Assembly: GCF_045679555.1 (NCBI RefSeq)
Contig: NC_092087.1
Coordinates: 26,543,367-26,607,366, forward strand
Length of the DNA stretch: 64,000 bases
Source of the DNA: Salvelinus alpinus
Taxonomy: Eukaryota > Chordata > Actinopteri > Salmoniformes > Salmonidae
Reading direction: 5' to 3'
Part shown: one piece after another, positions 26,025 through 36,290 of the stretch
How the letters are laid out: every line of letters starts with the position of its first letter
Position numbering within the stretch: position 1 is the stretch's first letter
Notes under the pieces: model-generated
The model's input: only the letters and a program-made list of their open reading frames with translations
Database searches by the model: none
What the model was told of the DNA's origin: nothing
Position numbers and translations under genes: made by a program

Positions 26025-27680
26025 CGAAACAAATTTTATCTGTCACATGCGCCGAACACTGGGCCGTGCGCACAAACCTCTATTGCTCCTTACGGTCAGA
26101 TGCCGAGAAGTTGCCATACCAGGCAGTGATGCAACCGGTCAGGATGCTCTCAATGGTACAGCTGTATAACTGAGGATCTGGGGACCCATGCCAAATCTTT
26201 TCAGTCTCCTGAGGGGGAAAAGGTGTTGTCGTGCCCTCTTCACGGCTGTCTTGGTGTGTTTGGATCATGATAGTTTGTTGGTGATATGGACACCAAGGAC
26301 CCGCTCCACTACAGCCCCTTCAATGTTAACGGGGGCCTGTTCGGCCCTCCTTTTCCTGTAGTCCAATGTGTCTTGCTCACATTGAGGGAGAGGTTGTTGT
26401 CCTGGCACCACACTGCCAGGTCTCTGACCTCCTCCCTATATGCAGTCTCATCGTTGTCGGTGATCAGGCCTACCACTGTTGTGTCGTCTGCAAACTTAAT
26501 GGTGTTGGAGTCGTGCTTGGCCACACAGTTGTGGGTGAGCAGGGAGTACAGGAGGGAACTAAGCACGCACCCCTGAGGGGCCCCAACGATCAGCGTGTCA
26601 GATGTGTTGTTCCCTAACCTTACCACCTGGGGGGCGGTCCGTCAGAAAGCCCAGGATCCAGCTGCAGAGGGAGGTGATTAGTCCCTGGGTCCTTAGCTTA
26701 GTGATGAGCTTTGTGGGCACTATGGCGTTGAACACTGAGCTGTAGTCAATGAACAGCATTCTCACATATATGTGTTCCTTTTGTCCAGGTGTGAAAGGGC
26801 ATTGTGGGGTGCGATTGAGATTTAATCATCTGTGGATCTGTTGGGGCGATATGCGAATTGTAGTGGGTCTAGGGTTTCCCGGGATGATGGTGTTGATGTG
26901 AGCCATGACAAGCCTTTCAAAGCACTTCATGGCTACAGACGTGAGTGCTACGGGGCGGAAGTCATTTAGGCAAGTTACCGTTGCTTTCTTGGGCACAGGG
27001 ACTATGGTGGTCTGCTTGAAACATGTAGATATTACACACTCGGTCAGGAAGAGGTTGAAAATATCAGTGTAGACACTTGCCAGTTGGTCCGCACATGCTC
27101 CGAGCAGACGTCCTGGTAATCCGTCTGGCCCCGCGGCCTTGTGAAAGTAGAAGGTCTTGCTCACATCAGCTACGGAGTGTGATCACAGACGTCCGGAACA
27201 GCTTTGTGCTCTCATGCACGCTTCAGTGTTGCTTGCTTCAAACGAGCATAAAAGGCTTCTGGTAGGCTCGTGTCACTGGGCAGCTCGTGGCTGTGCTTCC
27301 CTTTGTAGTTTGTAATCGTTTGCAAGCCCTGCCACAGCCGTCGAGCATCAGAGCTGGTGTAGTAGGATTCAATCTTAGTCCTATATTGACGCTTTGCCTG
27401 TTTGATGGTTCGTCTGAGGGCATAGCGGGATTTCTTACAAGCGTCTGGATTAGTGTCCCGCTCCTTAAAAAAGTGGCAGCTCTCGGCTTTAGCTCGGTGC
27501 GGATGTTGCCTGTAATCCATGGTTTCTTGTTGGGATATGTACATACGGTCACTGTGGGGACGACGTCGCCGATGCACTTATTGATGAAGCCGGTGACTGA
27601 GGTGGTATACTTCTCAATGCCATTGGATGAATCCCGGAACATATTCCAGTCTGTGCTAGCAAAATAGTACTGTAGTCTGT
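26025..27680 (-). mobile_element. LINE (L2/Rex-like) reverse transcriptase fragment, copy D
   Basis: Minus-strand frames cover much of an RT. They include an upstream linker (RYALRRTIKQAKRQYRTKIE, TSSDARRLWQGLQTITNYKG) and RT proper (KAAGPDGLPGRLL, TTIVPVPKK, LNDFRPVALTS, ECVISTCFKQ). These are followed by APQGCVLSSLLYSLLTHNC, FADDTTVVGLITDND and YREEVRDLAVW. The catalytic-site equivalent FADDT is readable. Several frameshifts and an internal loss of 3' UTR make it inactive. It is the longest LINE copy of this family here. Confidence 0.88.
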
Positions 27681-27688
27681 GTGGTGTA

Positions 27689-27725
27689 AAGGTGGTCTAG
27701 AGTTTTTTTTCCTAGACCACCTTTA
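27689..27725. repeat. short hairpin at a LINE/SINE junction
   Basis: AAAGGTGGTCTAG is followed by a T-rich loop of about 10 nt and then CTAGACCACCTTT, a perfect 13-bp stem. It sits exactly where the LINE fragment meets a SINE tail (GGCCGTTATTGTAAATAAG, to about 27,785). Confidence 0.8.
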
Positions 27726-27785
27726 GGCCGTTATTGTAAATAAGAATTAGTTCTTAACTGACTTGCCTAGTTAAATAAAACCTCA
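27720..27785 (+). repeat. tRNA-SINE tail fragment
   Basis: Only the 3' part of the salmonid tRNA SINE is present (GGCCGTTATTGTAAATAAG, TTCTTAACTGACTTGCCTAG, TTAAATAAAA). Confidence 0.75.
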
Positions 27786-27866
27786 TCGGGTCTAATGGTG
27801 GCCCTGTGCCTTCCGGGATCCTTGGGATGTTCCCCCCATTGAAGTTGAAATGTTAAAAGTTTAAGG

Positions 27867-28313
27867 CAGGGTTTCTCAAACTCGGTCTTCAGGGACCACA
27901 AGGGGTACACGTTTTGGTTTTTGCCCTACCACTACACAGCTGATTCAAATAATCAACTAATCATCAAGCTTTGATATGTAAAAAAAAATATATATATATA
28001 TATTATTTTTTTTTAACTAGGCAAGTCAGTTAAGAACAAATTGTTATTTACAATGACGACCTACCCCGGCCAAACCCTAACAACGCTGGGCCAATTGTGC
28101 GCCGCCCTATGGGACTCCCAATTCCGGACGGTTGTGATACAGCCTGGAATCGAACCAGAGTCTCTAGTAACACCTCTACCACTGAGATGCAGTGCCTTAG
28201 ACCGCTGCACCACTCGGGAGCCTAAGTGATAATTTGAATCAGCTGTGTGGTGTTAATGCAAAAACCAAAACGTGCACCCCTTGGGGTCCCGAGGACCGAG
28301 TTGGGGAAACACT
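27867..28313. mobile_element. hAT-type MITE split by a SINE
   Basis: The ends are CAGGGTTTCTCAAACTCGGTC at the left and the inverted match GACCGAGTTGGGGAAACACTG at the right. They continue into the shared arm CACGTTTTGGTTTTTGC. The flanks are GTTTAAGG and GGTTAAGG (7 of 8). A full tRNA SINE is inserted near its centre. A fragment of the same family lies at about 31,189-31,290. Confidence 0.85.
28003..28225 (-). repeat. full-length salmonid tRNA SINE
   Basis: On the minus strand it runs from GGCTCCCGAGTGGTGCAGCGG, through a B-box (GGTTCGATTCC) and TTGGGAGTCCCATAGGGCGG, to AGTTAAAAAAAA. A TA-repeat follows the tail at 27,988-28,002. This is the most complete tRNA SINE in the window. It is inserted in a hAT MITE. 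Confidence 0.88.
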
Positions 28314-28473
28314 GGGTTAAGGTTGGGTTAGGGACGTCCCAAGGATCCCGAGTAGCACAGACCATCTCACGCTTGCGCACGAGCATGCCGTCAAAGACGA
28401 TATAAAGACAAGATGTTTATGACTAAGATGAAAACGTGTCAGTTTATCACTTTTACGAGGTTGGCGTAATAAC

Positions 28474-29632
28474 ATGTTCAACTACTTAAGACATTGTCTC
28501 GAATATAGCTAGTGCCTTTAGATTTCGAGAAATGTACAACTAAGGAATTTTTTCTCTCTTAGTTTTTCACTCATTAACTTCTCAAACATCAAACACCAAA
28601 CCCCGGCATGGTCTGCTTGGTGCTTCGCAAGCGTTCCCGGAAGTCTCGCGATGTTGCGCTTCTGGTTTAGAAACTCTGTGCCCATATCACCAAACTGTAG
28701 ATCATTTCGCAGTCAATCGAGGAGTGGCTAGCTAGCTATCATTAGCGCTAACTCAAGTAAGCTAGCTAGCTGGCCAGCCATATATTCCAATGAACCTGGC
28801 AGAAGTCATTAACAGCCGAAATAGAAACATGATGTATTTGCACTTACCAAGGTCCTGGACGTTGGGGATGCAAATGTGACGGCAGACAGATACAAATCTG
28901 TTGAATGTGGCGGATATTAAAGTATGGAGATCGTGCAGAAAGAACGAATGCAATGCTCACTGACTGTGGAGGTCTTTACCAGGTGCTTCCATGTCTGTTT
29001 ACCAAACTGCATTCTGGGATGCAGACGTCACAATTTTTTACAGTTTATACTTCACGCACGCACGTCGCTGCCGTGCCAGCTAACTGTTTTACCCGTTCTT
29101 TTATTCCACAATGGGTTTCACAGAGCTGAAACTGGTAGCATTTGGTGTCTTGTCATAGGGGCCAAGTAACAATTTTCAGCAAAATACATGCACCGTAATC
29201 GTGAACGAAGAGGAGTAGTTTCACGAGATTCTCATGCTGTCAAAATTAACACGAGCTGGTCTTTTGACCAATCCGTGACCTTTTTTTTCAGAGGCGGGGT
29301 ATTTCCGGGGTGCGTTCAGTCAGAGATACTTTTAAGGAGATGGGAAACTCCATTGGAATCGTATTAACGCCCTTGTATATGTTGCCCATGCAGCGCCAAT
29401 GGGCCGCGCGGTGCATTATGGGTGATTATAGTACAACGTTAGCACCACAGAGTTTCTAAACCCAAAGACTCGACATTGCGAGACTTCCGGGAACATTTTG
29501 ACCATGGAGACTAGGCCAGGTTTTGGGGTTTGAGAAATCAATGAGGGAAGTGAACATTTCTTCCTTAGCTGTTAATTTTATCGAAATCTAAAGGCACAAC
29601 CTAGATTTGAGACAATGTCTTAGGTAGTTGAG
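28474..29632. repeat. diverged long inverted repeat, arms about 200 bp, 765-bp spacer
   Basis: The arm 28,474-28,683 reverse-complements onto 29,449-29,632. Shared blocks include CACAGAGTTTCTAAAC, GCGAGACTTCCGGGAAC, GGGGTTT, TCGAAATCTAAAGGCAC and GAGACAATGTCTTA. Identity is roughly three quarters by eye, with small gaps. The arms contain ETS-like CCGGAAGT and, in the left arm, TCTCGCGA. It lies in the divergent interval between atxn7 and thoc7. Confidence 0.8.
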
Positions 29633-29689
29633 GATGTTAAAAACACCTTTATATTGAATGAGTGGGTTTGAGTTGATAGCCGGCACATG

Positions 29690-30650
29690 CGCAGTTCGAC
29701 GCAAAACGACCGGTAGAGCTGATTACGTATATATATGCGCATGCGCTTAGCTAACCAACGTCGCCATGACATCGCCTACAAGCGTGACTCGGGATTTCCA
29801 TTGGAGAAGCAGTTTCTGCCTGTCTTCATATTGTACTCTCTTTGATAGTACTACCACATAGATGAAGAAGGGATAGGGACAACTGGGCACAAAATCTGTC
29901 TTCTCCAGCAGGTGGTGTTGTTTCGTTTCTTTCGCTCACCAAGCGAGGAGTTTTTGTATGGAGGTCAATGAGAGTCGAATTTGGTCAAAGAAAATGTAAT
30001 GGCTTATTTTCTATGTGAGGTTTATTTGATCAAATATACGTTTCGTAATGCTTAGGTTGTTACGAGTGTACTGGTGTAAGTAGGGCACGTGACACCCCGG
30101 CAACTTTGAGAAAAAACACTATATTGGAGTTGTTTCGAGATGGCTATGCATATTCATGACATGTGGCTAGTGGCATAGCATCTCTCTCGATTAAATACAG
30201 GCGGTTGACGTCAACACCCTCATCGAATATAAATAACGAAATATATCCACCAATCCAAAGAGAGGAATAGGTGGGAGCTTGTCTTGTCATTATATCCAAA
30301 TCTCTGATTACTTCAAGGAATGAATGTGAGCACAGAGATCCAACATTAACACGAATTTCATGAACAAGAAGCTCAACATTACAAACCTTTTCCAGGATTT
30401 GAGATAATTAACTTAGCCTCTATAATATTGTATAGCTTTGAAATCGTGACATTACGTACTTTCGAGGAAAATAGACAGCTTTGAGGGCTGCACATGCGGC
30501 GTTTGGAGCAAGACGACCGTTAGACCTGATGACGTGTTTCTACGTATTAGCTTTGCTGGAATCGCCTACAAGTGAGATGGGGATTTCTATTGGAGAAGCA
30601 GTTGTAGCCTAGAAATCTTCATACTGTACTGTCTTTGGTTCTACTAGGTT
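29690..30650. repeat. pair of diverged direct repeats upstream of thoc7
   Basis: The block at about 29,690-29,850 and the block at about 30,490-30,645 share GCACATGCG, ACGACCG, ATCGCCTACAAG, GGGATTTC.ATTGGAGAAGCAG and TCTTCATA.TGTACT, in the same order and orientation. The second copy ends about 130 bp before the thoc7 start codon. There are no coding frames. Confidence 0.72.
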
Positions 30651-33198
30651 TTTATCAAAGATTTGTATAACTAACCCTAAGCTCATTGTTCTATCTGTAT
30701 TTTTATGTTCTGAATGCAGCCCTTTTTATTTCCTTTAACGATAAAGTTAAATTAAAAGAAGAGCAAATTTACCTGGACAAATGGGTGCTGTAACTGATGG
30801 AGATTGTTCATTGTTTGATATTACCCAATTAGCTAGCAAACTAATGTGTTATTGAGATTGGTTTCTTAATCATACTACCTGTCTAATTAGTTCTGTGTAT
30901 TTGAAATGGCCACTTTAATCTCATTTTGAAGGCATCAGCTACATTGAATAACTGGATACTGTACATGTATTGTTAACTATGCTATCTAGCTAAAATGCTA
31001 GCCTGTGGTGCCATTTAGCCAACTTAGTTAACTAGCTTGCTAGTGAACTATTGTGTATATTATTTATTCTTGAGTGATGATAGTTGCTAGCTACATCTCT
31101 TGTGTTTAGCGACATCATTTTACACAAGCATGACAGATCTTTTGAGTTCGTCATCATGAACAACCGGTGTGAATGTGTTAGCTAGCAGATCAGGCTTTGA
31201 TTATTTGATTCTGCTGTGTAGTGCAAGGGCAAAAACCAAAACGTGCAGGGAGGGCCCCAGGGCCGCGTCTGGGAAACCCTCCTCTAGGAGGTGGTCAAAG
31301 TGCTCATTGGTAACGTTGTTTACTTATCCATTACAGACAAAGTTATTTGGAAACGTCTTCTCATTGATGGAGACAACCAAAGTATCAATGTTCTTTTGAA
31401 GAACTTTACTAAATGGTGCAATTCAACTGAGTTGCCTGAAGAAGGGTACATGTGACTGCTCTGCCCTGTGTGATAAGCCGTTGTTCCTACTAGCTAACTA
31501 GCTACCGCCAATCATTGCCTATTGTAGCTACATCAAAACCAGGAGAGATTGATTTGACTAATGAAACATTTTCTCTTGGTCTTGACAAGCCTATATATGG
31601 CTAATACTGTTTCATTCAAGTTTACATCAACTGTCATGTAAACTATCTTAAAGTAAAATTATAATTATTTCTCTTTGCAGATTTACACAGTACCAGAGGA
31701 TGTTGGGTACATAGGCACAATGTCAATTCTCAATGGGGAAGACCTTGCTGGTGTATGACATGAACCTCTGGGAAATGGAAAACGATGAGAAAATATACAC
31801 TGACATAAGTGAGAGAAATGAGACTGGCGTCTCAGTCCATTACACTACATTCTACTGTCAACCCATACCTTAGTCAAAACTTGTAGTCACACCCTATTTC
31901 ATTATCTTTTTTCTCTTTAGAACAAAACATAACATCAGCACATGATACAAATCAGAATGACAAAAGGAGATCCAGAGGGCAAAGAAAATCCAAAATAATC
32001 AGCAAGGTGAGGTTGATCGGGTGCACTTCAAGATGTATTAAAGTGCAAGATGGCTATAAAAGTTTTGGGGGAAATTATCTATTGAGGTTTTTCACTTGCA
32101 CAGTTATTGGTTAGTCTTGTGTCAATACTTTTAGTACAGAGACATGGTACAGTACTGTTCATGATAGAGTAGAATCAAATGTTCTTTGTGCCCTTTAATT
32201 TAGCATTTTCTAGAGTATGATGCACTGGCAAAGGTCATCCAGCAACATCCAGATCACCATGGAACATTAAAGTGAGTTAACTTCCTCTTTTCTTGACACA
32301 TTTTAATGGAGGCAGCCAATATGTTCATCTACGCAGATACAGTGCATTCGGAAAATATTCAGACCCCTTGACTTTTTCCACATTTTGTTACCATACCATC
32401 TTGTTCTAAAATTGATTAAAATATATAAATTCCTCATCAATCTACACACAATACCACATAATGACAAAGCGAAAACAGGTTTGTAAAATAAAATAAATAC
32501 TTATTTACATAAGTATTCAGACCCTTTGCTATGAGTCTCGAAATTGAGCTCAGGTGCATCCGGTTTCCATTGATCACCCTTGAGATGTTTCTACAACTTG
32601 ATTGGAGTCGCACTTGTGGTAAATTCAATGGATTGGACATGATTTGGAAAGGCACACAAATAAGGTCCCACAGTTGACAGTGCATGTCAGAGCAGAAACC
32701 AAGCCATGAGGTCAAAGGAATTGTCCGTAGAGCTCCAAAGACAAGGTTGTGTCCTAAAGGACTCTAATCATGAGAAACAAGATTTTCTGATCTGATGAAA
32801 CCAAGATTGAACTCTTTGTCCTGAATGCCAAGTGTCAAGTCTGGAGGAAACCTGGCACCATCCCTACAGTGAAGCATGGTGGTGGCAGCATCATGCTGTG
32901 GGAATGTTTTTCAGTGGCAATGACTGGAGACTAGTCAGGATCAAGGGAAAGATGATTGGAGCAAAGTACAGAGAGATCCTTGATGAAAACCTGGGGCAAA
33001 GGGTTACTTTCCAACAGGACAACAACCCTAATCACACAGCCAAGACAGTGCAGGAGTGGCTTTGGGACAAGTCTCTGAATGTCCTTGAGTGGCCCAACCA
33101 GAGCCAAGATTGTAGCGTCAAACCCACAAAGTCTCGAGGCTGTAATCACTGCCAAAGGTGCTTCAACAAAGTACTGAGTAAGGGGTCTGAATACTTAA

Positions 33199-34208
33199 AC
33201 TTCTTATGGGCAGGTGGGACGGTAGCGCCCCACCTGGCCAACATCTGGTGAAATTGCAGAGCGCGAATTTCAAATTACAGAAATATAAATATTTAGCATT
33301 CATGAAAATACAAGTATTATACATCAAAATATAGCTTAACTTCTTGTTAATCCAGCCGCTGTGTCAGATTTCAAAAAGGCTTTACGGCGAAAGCACACCA
33401 TGCTATTATCTGAGGACAGCACCCGGCATACAAAACATGAAAAACATTTTTCAACCAGGCAGGTGCGACACGAAAGTCAGAAATAGCGATATAATAAATG
33501 CCTTACCTTTGAAGATCTTCTTTTGTTGGCACTCCAAAAGTTCCCAGTTACATCACAAATGGTCCTTTTGTTCGATAAAGTCTTTCTTTATATCCATAAA
33601 AACTCATTTTAGCTGGCGCGCTTCATTCAATACTCCACCGGTTTCCCTCCTTCAAAATGCATACAAAGTGAATCCCAAACGTTACCAATAAACGTATCCA
33701 AACAAGTCAAACAACGTTTATAATCAAATCTCAGGTACCCTAATACGTAAATAAACAATAAAATGTAAGAATAGTATGTTCATTACCGGAGATAAATAAC
33801 AAAGAACGCGCTTTCACCCACGAGCATGGAAACACTACACTACTTAGAAAAACTACAACTTCCAGCTAATTTTCCCAAAAAACAGCCTGAAACTCTTTCT
33901 AAAGATTGTTGACATCTAGTGGAAGCCCTATGAACTGCAATCTGGGAGGACTTCGCCTCATAATAAACATGAAAGCCATTTGAAACAGTTGAAGGCTGAC
34001 ATTTTTTGGGGGGGATGGTTTGTCCTCGGGGTTTCGCCTGCCATATCAGTTCTGTTATACTCACTGACATAATTTTAACAGTTTTAGAAACTTTAGAGTG
34101 TTTTCTATCCAAATCTACCAATTATATGCATATCATAGCTTTTGGGCCTGAGTAACAAGCAGTTTACTTTGGGCATGCTTTTTTACTGCCCCCTACCCAA
34201 GAGAGGTT
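33199..34208. mobile_element. piggyBac-like non-autonomous element (TTAA duplication)
   Basis: It is flanked by TTAA on both sides (33,195-33,198 and 34,209-34,212), exactly splitting the Tc1 sequence. Its ends are related inverted repeats: ACTTCTTATGGGCAGGTGGG versus AACCTCTCTTGGGTAGGGGG. There is no transposase. It shares internal blocks (GGATAGAAAACACTCTAAAG, AGTATAACAGAAC, CTTCCACTAGATGTC on its minus strand) with 44,651-46,056 and 51,907-52,134. Assignment to piggyBac rests on the TTAA target, not on a protein. Confidence 0.78.
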
Positions 34209-34244
34209 TTAAGTAAATGTGATATTAAAGTTTTTTTAAATATA

Positions 34245-35812
34245 CAGTACTGTGCAAAAGTTTTAGGCAGGTGTGAAATGCTGTAAAGTAAGAATGCTTT
34301 AAAAAAAAAAAAAATAGATATGTTAATAGATTATATTTATTAATTAACTAAATGCAAATTGAGTGAACAGAAGAAAAATCTAAATCAAATCTAAATTTGG
34401 TGTGAACACCCTTTGCCTTCAAAACAGCATACATTCTTGTAGGTACACTTGCACAAAGTCAGGGATATTGTAGGCATGTAGTCAGATGTATGATTAAACA
34501 ATTATACCAAACAGGTGCTAATGATCATCAATTAATATGTAGGTTGAAACACAATCATTAACTGAAACAGCTGTGTAGGAGGAATAAAACTGGGTGAGGA
34601 ACTGCCAAACTCAGCTAACAAGGTGAGGTTGCTGAAGACCGTTTCCTCTCAAAAGTCATACACCATGGTAAGACTGAGCACAGCAACAAGACACAAGGTA
34701 GTTGTTCTGCATCAGCAAGGTCTCTCCCAGGCAGAAATGTCAAAGCAGACAGGGGTTTCCAGATGTGCTGTCCAAACTCGTTTGAAGAAGCAAAAAGGAA
34801 CGGGAAACGTTGAGGACCATAGACACAGTGGTCGGCCAAGGAAACTTACTGCAGCAGATGAGACACATCATGCTTGCTTCCCTTTGCAATCGGAAGATGT
34901 CCAGTAGTGCCATCAGCTCAGAATTGGCAGAAAACAGTGGGACCCTGGTACACCCATCTACTGTCCAGAGAAGTCTGGTCAGAAGTGGCCTTCATGGAAG
35001 ACTTGCAACCAAAAAGCCATACCTCAGACGCGGAAACGAGGCCAAGCGACTCAGCTATGCACAAACACAGGAACTGGGGTGCAGAAAAAATGGCAGCAGG
35101 TGCTCTGGACCAATGAGTCAACATTGGAAATATTTGGCTGTAGCAGAAGGCAGTTTGTTCGCAGAAGGGCTGGAGAGCGGTACACGAATGAGTGTCTGCA
35201 AGCAACAGTTAAGCACGGTGGAGGTTCTTTGCAAGTTTGGGGCTACATTTCTGCAAACGGAGTTGGGGATTTGGTCAGAATTAATGGTCTCCTCAATGCT
35301 GAGAAGTACAGGCAGATACTTATCCATCATGCAATGCCATCAGGGAGGCATTTGATTGGCCCCAAATTTATTCTGCAGCATGACGACCCCAAACATACAG
35401 CAAAAGTCATTAAGAACTATCTTCAGCGTAAAGAAGAACAAGGAGTCCTGGAAGTAATGGTATGGCCCCCCACAGAGCCCTGACCTCAACATTGAGTCTG
35501 TCTGGGATTACATGAAGAGAGAGAAGCACCTGAGGCTGCCTAAATCCACAGAACTGTGGTTAGTTCTCCAAGATGTTTGGGCCAACCTACCCTCAGAGTT
35601 CCTTCAAACTGTGTGCAAGTGTACCTAGAAGAATTGATGCTGTTTTGAAGGCAAAGGGTGGTAACAATCTACATCAAATCAATATTTCTTCTGTTCACTC
35701 ACTTTGCATTTTTTTTATTGATAAATATAAACTATTAACATGTCTCTTTTTTTAAAGCATTCTTACTTAACAGCATTTTTTCACACCTGCCTAAAACTTT
35801 TGCACAGCACTG
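34245..35812 (+). mobile_element. Tc1-like element in the thoc7 stack
   Basis: The ends are CAGTACTGTGCAAAAGTTTTAG and the inverted AAAACTTTTGCACAGCACTG, with TA duplications at 34,243 and 35,813. It is full length but with a dead transposase. It is inserted 35 bp to the right of the TTAA element, in the same host Tc1. Confidence 0.9.
34664..35640 (+). pseudogene. Tc1-like transposase, mutated catalytic Asp
   Basis: It starts MVRLSTATRHKVVVLHQQGL with helix-turn-helix-like residues (SQAEMSKQTGVSRCAVQTRL) and the linker HSGRPRKLT. It shifts frame near 34,860 and continues in a frame ending LWTNESTLEIFG. The usual Asp of WSDES is Asn here. The second Asp is kept in LQHDDPKHTAK. A further frameshift precedes the PDLN..ES region. 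So there are at least two frameshifts plus loss of a catalytic residue. Confidence 0.85.
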
Positions 35813-36145
35813 TACATTTGCAACAATTTCTGAAAACCTCTTTTTGATTTGTCATTATGGGGCATTGTATGTAGCTTGTTGGGGGGTGGGGACAATTTAA
35901 TCCATTTTAGAATAAGGCTGTAAAGTAACAATGTGGACATTTCTTTCTTGACAAAGAGCTTCAGCAGCTGTCCCACATCAAAGAGAATGTGGGAAATAAG
36001 GTAGGCTTTTTTCCTGCTTGTGTTTTGTTTAATTTATATATTTTAACGTGATAAAAATATATAATTGATTATCTTAATATATTGTCTGAGTCCTCCTCAG
36101 CTGGAATTGAGGAAGAAACAGTTCCATGTGCTCCTCTGTACCATC

Positions 36146-36290
36146 CAGGAACTACAACACACTGGAGAGTAAATATCCACTGATGATGACTGTAGCCAGG
36201 AACTACAGCACACTAAAGTGTAAATAAACAGATGACTGTAGCAAGACACTGAAGAGTAAGTATTAACAGATGACTGTAGCCGTTGTGGTC
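36146..36290 (+). repeat. three tandem copies of the thoc7 exon 7 end and donor
   Basis: Units of about 45 bp read AGGAACTACA.CACACT...AG.GTAAATA, then a spacer ending GATGACTGTAGC. Copies begin at about 36,146, 36,196 and 36,238, increasingly diverged. The first holds the end of exon 7 and its GTAAAT donor, so the splice donor itself was duplicated. Confidence 0.78.

Larger units (their letters stand above)
32340..35937 (+). mobile_element. Tc1-like element in thoc7 intron, split twice
   Basis: The left end is CAGTGCATTCGGAAAATATTC with TA, the same family as 15,298-18,361. The plus-strand transposase remnant has [20 protein letters not shown] (frameshifted), [19 protein letters not shown] and QQDNNPNHTAKT. 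A TTAA element (33,199-34,208) and another Tc1 (34,245-35,812) interrupt it. The right part resumes with TTGTCATTATGGGGCATTG and stops before its own terminus, at the point where thoc7 exon 6 has lost its 5' end. Confidence 0.84.

Noticed and set aside
26309..26626. Host gene suggested by minus-strand frames at 26.3-27.6 kb
   Set aside because: The protein is a LINE reverse transcriptase, with sister copies in the window.
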